Assembly: GCA_016987375.1 (NCBI GenBank)
Contig: PJRA01000498.1
Location: 720,839-738,374, forward strand
Length of the DNA stretch: 17,536 bases
From: Brachionus koreanus
Taxonomy: Eukaryota; Rotifera; Eurotatoria; Ploima; Brachionidae
Direction of reading: 5' to 3'
A program made the translations under genes and the position numbers. Position 1 is the stretch's first letter. Every line of letters starts with the position of its first letter. A model generated the notes under the pieces. The model saw only the letters and a program-made list of their open reading frames with translations, was not told where the DNA came from and ran no database searches. Below are positions 1-9,903 of this stretch, one piece after another.

Positions 1-130
1 GGGTCAAAGCAAAGCTCAGAAAAATCGGTCACGATGGAGTTTCATTATTTAAAAATCATAATTCTATTGAAAAATAATTTCTTTATATTAGAAAAAAACC
101 CAGAATTTAATATTAGATATTCACTTTTAA

Positions 131-1406
131 TTTTTGTCCATTTACTTATGCATCACCCGTTATAAGCTTTTATGGCAAGGATTTCCAACCATAATAATTG
201 GCACAACTTATGAATCCAAAAAGTTTGATCCATTCGGTTTAGCTTTATGTAAGAGCGAAAAAGTAGATGATTAAGCTTTTGCGTTTAACGGATTAAAAAA
301 AGAAGTAAAAAAGCTACACGACTTTGATCTTAAACCTGGTGGTCTTTTTGCGGAAGCGGCTGCAGCTATTACAAATGGTTACAACAAAGTTTTGGCAATT
401 ATTCAAAAAGGGTTGTATGTTGGGCACATGGAATCAGAAATGTTGATTCAAGACTCGATCAAAGACAAAGAAAAACGAGCGAAAATCAGTAACGACATTA
501 AATGTTTTCAATTTTAGCAGAAGCCCATAACTTAGGTTCAGTTTCATCGCAATTGTTAAAGCGCTGGGAGAGCCTCAACGACGAATCAGTGAAAAACTTT
601 ACCGATTACTTTCAAGAACAGTGGCTGTAAGAGGCAAATTCAACATGGAACAAGTCACATTGGCCCCAAGCGCCGAGTACAATCAACGCTTTGAAGCGAC
701 AAACAAGTGGATCAAAGAATTGGGGAGTTTTAGGAAGCGTTTGTCAGTGAGCGAATTTTTGAATATGATGTCCACAAAACTTGTTCGAAAATGGTCCATC
801 TAACGGTCAATCAGCTACGCTGATCCGCGACTTTTCAAGGAAACTGTTGAGCCTGACTTGAAAATATGGACTAAGGCTTGGCATTGGGAAGTTTCAATAA
901 AGATGTAGTTATTCCTAAAAAAATCGACGAAACTGGATCGATTTTTTATGTTCCATTTAAATTTTCACATAAAAAACAGTTGGCTAAGGAAGACATTAGA
1001 AGCTACAAAAGCTAATTTAATTTGTCTGTGATCTCCAATTTTCAGTCGTGGCTCAAAAAAGTTAGTAAAATTTGGACAATCGAATTGAATGATGCTGAAT
1101 GGAGAAAGAATTACGTGTACTTGTCCCTTTTGGAAAAAAAAATATATGTGCAAACATAAAGGAGCTATTACTTGTCGCGATAGAGGTAGGCCATGGCACG
1201 AGAGAGCAAAAGATGTACCACTGGTTGAAAACAGAAAGAAAGGAAGGACTGCGAAGAATAAAGATGCTCTTAACCGCCAGCCGATCGAAACTCAGAGTCA
1301 TTTAGAAAATGAAGTGGCCGAAGACGAACTTTCGTTCATTTTTGAATTCGAAGATGAACAAGAACCTGAACCAACAATATCAAAAAATAGTTGGATAAAA
1401 TTATAA
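131..1406 (+). pseudogene. Decayed MULE (Mutator-like) transposase with SWIM zinc finger
   Basis: This is a relic of a DDE transposase that would cut and paste a Mutator-like element. Near 155-260 the reading YKLLWQGFPTIIIGTTY, then KKFDPFGLALCKSEK, matches the core of the MULE domain; the next block includes LFAEAAAAITNGYNKV. A stop follows SEKVDD (about 272). The reading then shifts at about 500-520 to a helical block ending in YFQEQW, and again at about 620 to a block with NQRFEATNKWIKELGSFRKR, typical of the region after the catalytic domain. More shifts and stops follow. Near 1110-1160 the segment CTCPFWKKKYMCKH is a CxCx8CxH SWIM zinc finger, followed by a basic KKGRTAKNKDAL tail. The first catalytic Asp expected just before TYK is not visible (LCITRYK instead). 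At least four frame changes make it non-functional. Family assignment is firm; the 5' edge is uncertain. Confidence 0.82.
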
Positions 1407-1616
1407 ATCAAATGATATAAAGTATTTTACCAATAAAAATATAGAAAATAAATTAATTTTTTTGATTAAATAGAGAAAAAATTGTTAAAATTGTTACAAA
1501 TAATGGCTCGTATATTGTGAAATTTGGAAAACTATATGATTTAGGTAATAAATAAATAACTTTTGTTAAACTCAAACTTTAGTTTATTTAATTTAAGTTG
1601 TTGACAATAATTTCAG
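1407..1616. other. Spacer between two transposon relics
   Basis: This is A+T-rich sequence without a convincing gene. A candidate splice acceptor (tttcag, ending at 1616) sits directly before the open hAT frame, and a GT donor-like site lies at 1545. The preceding reading frame does not join in phase with the hAT frame without a stop, so no complete first exon can be proposed. Confidence 0.5.
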
Positions 1617-3010
1617 TCAAGAAGAGATTGAGTCAAGTCAAAATAATTACAGTTCCTCAGAAGAAGATGATGATGAATTAACAAGTTCAGATGAAGAGGG
1701 ATCAAATTCAAATTTAATCGATACTTTTTGGGAGTTGATCCCAAACGAAAAAACACATTCACGCTGTTTTGCTCATTCAATTCAACTTGTGGTAAAAAAT
1801 AGCTTGAAAAAAATTAATAATATTCGAAAGCTCCTCACTAAATGTTACAAAATATCGGCAAAAAAAGGTTTTTGCAAATTTTTTAGAAGAAAAGAATTAC
1901 ATAGCCATTACCAAACCAATAAAAGTTCGATGGAACAGTGAAATCGAATGTTAAAAATCTATTTGTAAAATAAAGTTGAACGATTTAAATGAAAGTCTCG
2001 AAAAAATTGAATCCTGGAATTTATCTTTGACTCAAAATGACTATTTACGACTAATAGACATTGTGAATATTCTAGAGCCTTTCGAATATGTTTCAAATGT
2101 GAAACAAGGTAATTAATATTTAAAATCGTATAATCGTTTTTTTAATAAATTTAAAAATTAAAAAGGTGAAAACTATTGTACAATAAGCTTAGTTCTCCCT
2201 AGTTATTTTCAACTTCTCAATAACCTCAAACAATATGAACCTAAAAACAAGAATATTTTAGCCTTTAGGCAAGAATTAGAATCTTAATTAAGATTTCGTT
2301 TTAAATCAATATTTGTTAATATCGAAAATCCACCTACTTTAAATGAAAACGAAACAGATTTTTCACAATATTTATCATCCTTTTTAGACCCATTTTTCAA
2401 AAACGAGTGGATATTGAGTCTCGATATAGACGAGGTAAAAAAATTAAGAATTTTAAATAAATTAAAAAACCAACTCTTGGAAGAATTCTCAAAAATTAGC
2501 CCTAGAGAGAAAAATGCAGCGTCGAAAAATGATGATTTCAATTTAAACGTTAATGGATCTCAGGCTATAGAGCACGCTTCTTCAAGTTCAAATAGACGGC
2601 CTTTAAGTACAATCAGCAATTAATCCGATTCAAGCGTCCTAAAATCACCATTAAAACGAAGGAAATTTTTTAGTTTTGCAAAAAAAAACCCGAGTACTGA
2701 AGGTGTGCAATCTAATAATGAAAAATTTTTCAGACGCCAGATAGATGAGTATCTAAATATTGAGTATGGTCCAGATGTTAATTTAAAGGCGTTTTGGCAA
2801 CGAAACAAATCAATCTTCCCAGATTTATATATTTTGGTTTTAAAATATTTATCAATTCCAGCATCATCAGGTCCAATTGAGCGAACATTTTCATATGCTG
2901 GCTATATAAACAGACCACATAGATCAAGAATGACAGTAAAAAATTTAGAATATACAACACTTTTGCGGTGTAATTTTGATTTTTTAAAGTTAAAACTAAA
3001 CAATTTTTAA
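1617..3010 (+). pseudogene. hAT-superfamily transposase pseudogene
   Basis: An acidic Ser/Glu/Asp-rich stretch (1630-1710) leads into HSRCFAHSIQLVVKNSLKK, the Cys/His block of hAT catalytic cores. After a frame change near 1870-1890 comes IKVRWNSEIE, the usual RWNS motif, then a stop at about 1957. A 57-bp GT-AG intron (2109-2165) can be removed in phase to give VKQGENYCTISLVLPSYF. Further in-frame stops occur at about 2285 and 2621-2623. The C-terminus is well preserved: a Trp-containing helix, FPDLYILVLKYLSIPASSGP and IERTFSYAGYINRPHRSR (2780-2950) form the hAT dimerisation domain, ending at 3010. The copy is dead because of one frameshift and three stops. The preserved intron suggests decay of an ordinary genomic copy, not of a processed one. 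Terminal inverted repeats were not identified. Confidence 0.88.
2109..2165 (+). other. Short GT-AG intron inside the hAT pseudogene
   Basis: The donor gtaatt and the acceptor aaaaag flank 57 bases whose removal joins codons as VKQ-G-ENYCT and keeps the hAT reading frame on both sides. The intron is A+T-rich and has stops in frame. This is inference from frame continuity and splice dinucleotides only. Confidence 0.6.
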
Positions 3011-3290
3011 TTAAAAACTATCTTTGAGTTGAATAAATAATTCCTAAAATACTTAATTCTTTTATTTAGATATAATAAGTAAGTATTTGAAATAAAATTA
3101 TTTACTATTTAATAATTAATTTTAATCGTAAATAAAATTTCTTTAAAGAGTCTGAATAATTGTATAATTTCAGTTCTGGCCAACAAAGACAATTCAATTC
3201 TGATATAAGATAAATAAATTGAATCAAAATAAAAATTAAGTGAAATTTGAAAACTAAAAACCATGTTAAAATTTTTAATCAATAATAAAT
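3011..3290. other. A+T-rich spacer between hAT and LINE relics
   Basis: No coding signal, RNA gene or clear repeat is seen. It probably contains the 3' flank of the hAT element and the truncated 3' end of the minus-strand retrotransposon, but neither boundary can be placed. Confidence 0.4.
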
Positions 3291-5130
3291 TTCTTTAAAA
3301 AAATTTAAAATTTTTTCCAACAAGTCAAAGACAAAACTTGTACTTTTTAAATTTTTAAAGTCAAAGTCTTGACTTTTTTTCTGACTTTTGTACAAGTCTG
3401 TTCGAAATGATTGAGTGTAGCGCCGTTCCACAACTCCTTCCATTTCAGAAGCCATGTTGATTGTCAAAGATTAATTTGTTTTTCTCAAAATAATTGCTGA
3501 TCTGAGCATAAATAATTTTTTCAAATATTTTTGCAATAGGTGAGAGAACAGATATTCTACGATAGTTATTAATTTCGTTGAATTGAACCTTTGTTCTTGA
3601 AAAGTGGTGTTACAACTGCAATTTTCAGCTCATCTGGAAAGTTCCCAGTTTCTAAATTGAAAAACTTAGTCAAAAACTTTGATATTGATGGTTTAACTGC
3701 TTTAATTATTTTAGTAGGAATTCCGACATAACCAGGTCCGCTTGAATCTGATAATTGGTCAATTTGTTCGATTATTTTGGTCGTTGGTTTCACTTATCTT
3801 TCATTAAACATTTTGGTAAATAAATGTTCACAGAAATTTTCTGAACTGATATAATTGCTTATTGACTCCGATTTAATCGTTGTAAAGAATAAATTAAATA
3901 TATCACAAATTGACTACGGTGCTTGAGCCACTTTACCATTGTTTTCGAGGGACCTTAAATTACTCACACATTCCGTTTTATCAGAGCGCATCTTGATCTG
4001 TGATGAATAAAATTCCCAAAACTTTTTAGAATTTTTAAAATCAAAAATTGTTTTTGATTAAAAATACTTAACCATTTTTGATTCGTACTGCTTTCCGAAT
4101 TCTCTTTTCCAGTAATAAAACAATGCATATCTCAAACCATCCAGTTTATTACGTGCCATTTCTTTGTAAGCTGAGTCACGACAGTGTCTTATATATAAAA
4201 GTTCGTCGTCAAACCACGGAAATTGATTGACGTTTTTGATAGTAAATTGCTTAATAGGAGAATTCTGTCGATAACAGTGATAATTTTGTTCTTAAATTCA
4301 GTCCATGAGGTATTTAGGCAATCAATCTTCAAATTGTTAAAATTAATCAAGTTTAATTCAATTAAAATATTGGTAAAATTTTGACTATTAAGATTGCGTC
4401 CTTGAATTTTTTTAAATTTTTCTTTTATTTTTCCAAATTTTAACGTTGCAGCTATAAACGAATGGTCGCTGAATGGACAATCAATTACTGTTTTCTCATT
4501 TATCAGATTTCGGTTATGTTAAATGACATCAAGTTTCGATGATTTGGTAATAGACTCTGATCGATTTTGGTAAAAGCTGGTCTTAATTCTTGTAGGCACG
4601 CCAATAAAATTAACTAGAGAATTGATACATAAAAATTCTTTAAAAATTTCAGTTTGCATAGTTGAATCGTCCATATAAAATGAAAAGAGGGACATTTGGG
4701 TCAAGTGAAAAAATTAGATCTTCCAAATCAGATAAATAGTTTTCATTGTTCATATTTGGAACTTTGTAACTGTAAATGAAATTAATAACTTGATTCATTA
4801 ACTTTAATTGAATAAATATATATTCAAAATAACTTGAACTAATTTTTTGCTTATTAATTTTGATACCATTTTTGATGAAAACCAGTAAGCCTCCACCCAA
4901 ATCTTTATTTGATCTAATTTGTTCAATTGCACGATGATAAAACATTTCTATATATTTTGAATGAGTAAATTGCTTAATTGGTTTGAATGGATCCAGTTTA
5001 GTTTCACTAACAAAGAATATATCCGGTTTTACAATGTCGTGTATTTGATGAACTCCAAATCCTTTGTTAAGGATTGAGTTGATATTTAGATGAATAAAAT
5101 TAAAAACAATATTTGAAAAACTTGTTAAAT
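3291..5130 (-). pseudogene. Non-LTR retrotransposon relic: APE endonuclease plus 5' part of reverse transcriptase
   Basis: Reading from high to low coordinates, the endonuclease begins near 5110 with NFIHLNINSILNKGF, then KPDIFFVSETKLDPF (catalytic Glu region), GGGLLVFIKNGI (about 4880) and YSYKVPN. FILYGRFN (about 4670) is the GDFN motif with Asp replaced by Arg. A frameshift follows near 4660-4680, then VNFIGVPTRIKTSFYQNR and CPFSDHSFIAA (about 4460, SDH motif intact). A linker with LLYIRHCRDSAYKEMARNK (about 4170) leads into the RT: GPGYVGIPTKIIKAVKP and TGNFPDELKIAVVTPLFKNK (3600-3750). After another frameshift come INNYRRISVLSPIAKIFEKI and GRSCGTALHSII (down to about 3400). A degenerate DFDFKNL segment may mark motif A. 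The YADD motif and the rest of RT are absent, so the copy is 3'-truncated internally. It resembles CR1/Jockey-group elements; the exact clade is undetermined. Confidence 0.88.
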
Positions 5131-5189
5131 CAATTAAATATTGCGGTTTAAAAAAATTTACATTTGAGGTTGAATTTTCATCTAGTCAA

Positions 5190-5500
5190 AGACAGTGATC
5201 AATATTAATTATTTGTTTACCAAATATTTCATGTTTTATATGCCTTCTTAGTTTGCTAACCATATTATTTTTCAAACAATTTTCCTTGGATTAACACATG
5301 AATCTCGCATAAAGACATACAAACACACCACCGTCTGTTGAATTACTTTGTTTTGGTACAGAATTGTTCTGGTTAAAAATTACGTTCCAGTCTTTGATAT
5401 GTTTTAATTGATCAGTTGCATTTCATAACGCTTCGGTTGTTTGCTGAATAAAAAGCTTGGAGACAGGAAGGAGTGGGTCGAAGTAGTGTATAGTTTGTAT
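5190..5500 (-). pseudogene. Ulp1/C48 cysteine-protease-like domain fused in frame upstream of the LINE endonuclease
   Basis: C48 (SUMO/Ulp1-type) peptidases use a His-Asp-Cys triad with an oxyanion Gln. Here a single minus-strand frame reads INIQTIHYFDPLLPVSK (Asp codon 5477-5479), then a helical segment ending HIKDWNVIF. SVPKQSN follows (candidate oxyanion Gln), then STDGGVFVCLYARFMC (5333-5290), and finally MVSKLRRHIKHEIFGKQI, a usual C-terminal helix. The nucleophile position in the DCGVFVC motif is GGT (Gly) at 5330-5332, one base away from TGT (Cys). In-frame stops lie at 5423-5425, 5291-5293 and 5186-5188. The His-bearing N-terminal part is missing at the hAT junction. The frame is the same as that of the endonuclease downstream (codon phase shared from about 5500 to 4650), which suggests one original polyprotein. 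The copy is not functional. The family call rests on motif order; there is no search behind it. Confidence 0.7.
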
Positions 5501-5518
5501 ATTGATGCTTTGCCTACT

Positions 5519-5671
5519 CTATTGATGGAGTATAGAGCCAGTCTTGCTGAATAGTCTTTCAATAGAGGCGCTTTTGCCCAGACTCATTAAATTCCTCACG
5601 AGTCTGGAAATTATTGGGAAAAGGGTCTGGCTATCTTTCCACCACTTCAATGGAACTAAATAAAAATCACC
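5519..5671 (-). pseudogene. hAT transposase C-terminal (dimerisation) fragment, second family
   Basis: The frame reads GDFYLVPLKWWKDSQTLFP, then LVRNLMSLGKSASIERLFSK and TGSILHQ before a TAG stop (5519-5521). The WW...FP...ERLFSK pattern is the C-terminal dimerisation motif of hAT transposases. It differs clearly from the plus-strand hAT copy at 1617-3010 (IERTFSYAG), so it comes from another family. Upstream stops break the frame by about 5675, and no other hAT block was recognised nearby. It lies in the same codon phase as the Ulp1-like segment that follows, which may be chance (one in three). Confidence 0.68.
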
Positions 5672-6434
5672 TTATTCTCTGCTTTTTTACCACGACTGAC
5701 GCTTTATATCGTAAAAATTTTTCAACGTTAGATTAAAATCAAAATTTTGTTACGTAAGTCTCTTTTCATCATCAAATTCTATTAAAGCCCTTTAAAAAGA
5801 TGCTTTATTTTTTCATTTTGAATAAGAAATTTCTCTTGAGCTTTCATGTTCATCAATGTGAAGTTCAAAAAAAAAAACTTATAAACATATATTTTAGTTG
5901 AAGAAATTAACAAGGACCAACCAGTTTAACTACTTAACAAGACAGAATCAGCCAAGAAAAATGGTAATTTATAAGTTTTTAAAGAAGAGATAGAGGATTT
6001 TGTTAATAGAAACATTTCAAATATTTATTTTAAAAATCAAGAACTAATGCTTAATTTTGCATTAGCGCCACAATTAGTGCGGGGAATGAAAAAAAAATAA
6101 ATTGATAATTTTTTAGCTCAAATAATTTTAAAGAAGAAGCAATAAAGAAGCAATAGAATATTTTGTTAATTGAAGCATTACAAAAAATTAATTCATAACT
6201 TTTTAGATCAAATAATTTTTTTTCACTTTTTTCGAATTCATTTATGTTTTTTTTACTCTGCTAATAATGAAAAAAGAATTTACAATTAATATATGTGTTT
6301 ATGACTTTCAGTTTTAAATATATTTTTTTTCCAAAACAGTGACTGATTTAATTGTTTTGAAAAATTAAAATTTATTTTTAGTGTGCTACCTGTAATTAAC
6401 GTTTGAAGGAAGAAAGAGAAAATAAGGAAAATTC
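5672..6434. other. A+T-rich intergenic region
   Basis: No intact gene is seen. A short protein-like plus-strand reading (FKEEIEDFVNRNISNIYF, starting at about 5979) lasts about 40 residues. It resembles no family I know and has no start codon. The stretch also holds the degenerate repeat listed separately. Confidence 0.45.
5976..6220 (+). repeat. Degenerate direct repeat in intergenic DNA
   Basis: Two blocks recur. The first (ttaaagaaga then ttttgttaat) is at 5976-6020 and again at 6125-6184. The second (ttttttagctcaaataattt versus ctttttagatcaaataattt) is at 6099-6130 and 6185-6220. The copies are diverged and interrupted, so this is an old local duplication. Confidence 0.4.
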
Positions 6435-6445
6435 TTTATTTTATT
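6435..6445 (-). promoter_or_regulatory. Candidate poly(A) signal of the receptor gene
   Basis: On the minus strand two overlapping AATAAA hexamers (AATAAAATAAAG) lie about 76-86 bases after the stop codon at 6521. The position suits a short 3' UTR, but the hexamer is common in DNA this rich in A+T. Confidence 0.45.
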
Positions 6446-6520
6446 AAATTTAATAAAAATTGGTATAGAAATTGACACTCAAATTATAGTTAAACAGAGA
6501 AAATAAAGTAATTAGATTTT

Positions 6521-8776
6521 TTATTTTAAAATATTGTTATTACCATCCATTTGATTTTTAAACATAGAATCAAAAGATTTTTTAAAATTTCTGTTGAGAT
6601 TATAATAAATAATAATTAAATATGCATTTGACAAAATGACAAGCTGTTCTGAAAATTCCAAATAATTTGAGCAAACTCTGCTGAAATAAAAACATATATT
6701 GTTTCTATCAATATTTGACATCAGCTTAATTATGAAGATATACAGAGAAAATCCAAAATGACCAAATTTCAAAATGAAAATGAATAAGAGATTTAAAACC
6801 ACTGTCATGTTTACTTTTAATTCAGCATTTTTTAGTTTTTCTTCTTTAGAAATTTTAAGCTTCACAGCAAGTTTATTTTTGCTTCTAACCTTTGAATTAA
6901 ACAGATAAAGAATGTACATATCTATGAAAAGCAGCATTGAAAAAAGCAAAAAATCATTTAAACCAAAATTAAATACAAAAAAAACAAAAAAAATAATAGC
7001 TCTTTTATCTTTATAAAAAATTCCAGATACTGAATGATCACCAAACTCACGAAAAACAGTAAGCATAAAAGTATTTTTGTTTGGAAATTCCTCATAATCT
7101 TTTTCATCTGTAACAAAAAAATTTTCATTTACACGAACAACAAATAATTTGTCAACACAAATAATGACACTCAATAAAATTATTATTGTGATAAATACTT
7201 TAAACTTTTTCTCATTTTGAAATTTTGTGATTTTCTTAACCCAAGGCTTATCTCTAATCAAAATACTCAGTCTTAACCATGATATACCTACTAGTAAAGC
7301 ATTTGACCATATTTTTAAAATACCAAGCACAAATTCTACAAATATTATGTCAAATAGCTGAACAGCTCTTTCTCTGATAATTGATGAGCAAAAAATTCCA
7401 TTTACATAAACACATTTGTTGATCAAATGAATGCAATAAATCACTGAATAGACCAAACTAATAATGCTATTTAAAATCATTATTTTATCTGATAAACATT
7501 TTCTAGTTTGTTTGATATTTGAGAGAACAATAAGATTTAATGTATTGGTTATGACCATGATAACACAAAAAAAAGGTGTTATAATAATTGACAGAAAATT
7601 CAATATTTCTGAATTGTAAATCAAATCTGAAGAAGTGAATTGACTGATGTCTAAATACGGTGTAGCAATACATTTTTCTATTTGTTTCTCGATTTGGCAA
7701 TCAATATTTTCACATTTTTGATAGAAAAATTCTCTGTCTGAATCTGATTGATTTTTTGATAAGTGATAAAGTAAAAAAAAAGTACAAGTACAGCGAAAAG
7801 GAGCTGTGAAATCAATATTGAATCCTCTTGTATAATAGAATACTTTAAAAACACAAAAATCTTCATCAGGAAATTTATACTTATACTCTTTAATTTTCAG
7901 AATTTTAAAATTTCTGTTTAATTCATTTTTAAATAAATTTTGATTTATAAAAATAAATTCAAGTAAACTCTCTAATTTTAAAACGATTGTGGTCAAGCTT
8001 ATTATTTGTTTGATTGCAATTTTTCTAATTTTTCCTTTCAATTCAAGTTCTTCAGTTTTTTCAAATACATATCGATCTAAAATATTTTCATCTAAATCAA
8101 TCCTATAACCTTTGATTACCATTTCTTTAATTGATGAATTGAATGTTTTGTTTGAAGCTAAAAACTCAAGCTTATTTTTTAGTAAAAAAGTATTAGAAAA
8201 ACCATAAAAACTGATTGTGCCAATAATTGAATTTTTAAATATCAAAGGACATGTATTGCTGAAATATTTAACCGAAAATCCGAATTCAATACTATTGAGA
8301 GAGCCAAAAAAGCTTAATTTTTCTTTAATATTAGAAAAACAATCATTTTTTTGATTAGAAATTGTGAAAAAATTTGAATAGTAAAAACTTAAAAAAATAA
8401 TAATAAATTTTTTTTTCAATTTAGTAAATAAATTAGAATAAGGATCTATGGCTTTAATTTTTATAAATTTAAAACCAACTATAATTTCAGACTGGGTTTG
8501 AGGAATAGCAAATTTGAATGAATTATCTAATAGCATATATTTGTCGCTTAAAATTAAATTCAAAATAAATCTATTAGAATTCATATTTAAACAGCTGAAG
8601 TTGATTCCATTGTTTTGATCAAAATAAATATTTACTTCAAATACATAGCCGATTTGAATCAATATTGTTTTTTCGATAATTTTAAAATTACTGCATTCAT
8701 GATTGATTTCAAAATTTTCATAAGAACCTAAGCTTTTGAATAATATTATGACAAAAACATATAATTTAATAAACAT
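6521..8776 (-). CDS. Single-exon seven-transmembrane receptor-like protein with large ectodomain (unnamed family)
   Basis: The 751-residue protein has a signal peptide (1 to about 18), then about 370 extracellular residues with scattered Cys (28, 62, 146, 176, 308, 329, 331, 355, 360, 369). Seven hydrophobic helices follow at roughly 391-419, 431-453, 472-505, 525-547, 591-626, 655-685 and 703-726. Class A-like traits are NTLNLIVL in helix 1, Cys463 before helix 3, WLRL where a DRY-type motif would sit, and NAYLIIIYYNLNRNFKKSF at helix 7 and helix 8, a variant of NPxxY plus the Phe-Lys/Arg helix 8. The second extracellular loop (548-590) has no Cys, so the canonical helix-3 disulfide cannot form. 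The start (agaaATGt) gives a good signal peptide. There is no intron. I do not recognise a ligand or named family; it may belong to a lineage-expanded chemosensory or peptide-receptor group. The gene is real by length and topology; the role is inferred. Confidence 0.82.
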   Translation of the reverse strand: MFIKLYVFVIILFKSLGSYENFEINHECSNFKIIEKTILIQIGYVFEVNIYFDQNNGINFSCLNMNSNRFILNLILSDKYMLLDNSFKFAIPQTQSEIIVGFKFIKIKAIDPYSNLFTKLKKKFIIIFLSFYYSNFFTISNQKNDCFSNIKEKLSFFGSLNSIEFGFSVKYFSNTCPLIFKNSIIGTISFYGFSNTFLLKNKLEFLASNKTFNSSIKEMVIKGYRIDLDENILDRYVFEKTEELELKGKIRKIAIKQIISLTTIVLKLESLLEFIFINQNLFKNELNRNFKILKIKEYKYKFPDEDFCVFKVFYYTRGFNIDFTAPFRCTCTFFLLYHLSKNQSDSDREFFYQKCENIDCQIEKQIEKCIATPYLDISQFTSSDLIYNSEILNFLSIIITPFFCVIMVITNTLNLIVLSNIKQTRKCLSDKIMILNSIISLVYSVIYCIHLINKCVYVNGIFCSSIIRERAVQLFDIIFVEFVLGILKIWSNALLVGISWLRLSILIRDKPWVKKITKFQNEKKFKVFITIIILLSVIICVDKLFVVRVNENFFVTDEKDYEEFPNKNTFMLTVFREFGDHSVSGIFYKDKRAIIFFVFFVFNFGLNDFLLFSMLLFIDMYILYLFNSKVRSKNKLAVKLKISKEEKLKNAELKVNMTVVLNLLFIFILKFGHFGFSLYIFIIKLMSNIDRNNICFYFSRVCSNYLEFSEQLVILSNAYLIIIYYNLNRNFKKSFDSMFKNQMDGNNNILK

Positions 8777-9903
8777 TTCTAAAGTAATTTTCTAAAAAAA
8801 TACCTTGACATTAGTTTTCTTTTTAAACTAATTGATTAAAAAAAATTTTATAAATATGATTTTTAATGTTTATTTGATAAGTTTTCCACACATTTAAATT
8901 TAGAATTTAATTATCTTTTAAAATTAATTGAATTACCAAAAGATTAAAAATTTCAGCCCTAAATAAAACAAAATTATAGATAAAATACAAAATTAAGAGA
9001 AGATAACTTTCAAAACCTTTAAAATTTAAAGTAAATAAAAATATAATCGACCTTAAATAATATTGATATTGATTTTTTTAAAAAGAAAGCGGAAATGAAA
9101 TTTAAAAGAAAAAAATGAAAAAAGAGCGTAAAAAAAATCTAAAATTAGTGCAATTAAAAAAATTTACAAAAAAATTTTAAAGAATTCACTAGAAGAAAAT
9201 AAAGATGTTTCAGAGAAAAAAAATGAATTGAAAACAATAAAAATTGCCAAATATAATTTTAGTAAAAAAATTAAATGTCAAATATTATATTATTTGTAAA
9301 ATAATTGACTTAAAAGCCATATCATTAATTTAATGTCAAATAAAAGAACCTTAATAGCTGTTCAACAATTCACCAAACAACTAAAAATCGACTTTAAAAT
9401 TTGGCGAGTTAAAACCTGAAGGTGTTACTTGAACATGTCGATATTGCTACGGTACGTAATGTGTAAACACCTAATAGGCATCGCGAACAGTTCAGATAAA
9501 AATCTAATCCAAAATTTCTAAACTGCAGCGTATGTCCTTAATCTTATCCAAATTCGTGACACAGGTAGACTAGAAAAAATGAGAAATGTTTTGTTAAAAT
9601 AACTAATTTTGCTTTTTTATATTTTTAAAATATTTGATTTTTTTTGCTAGACATCTAATATTTTATATCACAAATTTAATAAATATATGACATATAATTT
9701 TTGACTTTAATTTATATTTGTGTTAAATATTTATTAGACGAGTTAATTTAAATCCTTTTTCAAATATATTTAGATATCATTATTTAATTAAATCTTAAGG
9801 GAATTTTTCGTAAGTGTTTTTTCATTTATGTTTTAACAAATTAAATTTTTTTTTTGATAAACATTAAGTTATTATTTATCTATTGTCCTTGAAAAGCATT
9901 TTA
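8777..9903. other. A+T-rich intergenic region upstream of the receptor gene
   Basis: This is the 5' side of the minus-strand receptor, about 1.1 kb of very A+T-rich sequence. A less A+T-rich island at about 9380-9580 (with ggtgttac at 9420 and gtaaacacc near 9463) shows no reading frame or RNA fold that I can name. No TATA box can be distinguished from background. Confidence 0.4.

Noticed and set aside
1480..1550. The plus-strand reading NNGSYIVKFGKLYDL resembles the start of a Costars (ABRACL-like) domain.
   Set aside because: Only about 15 residues match by eye, and no following Costars segment is found downstream in the window. A frame this short can match by chance.
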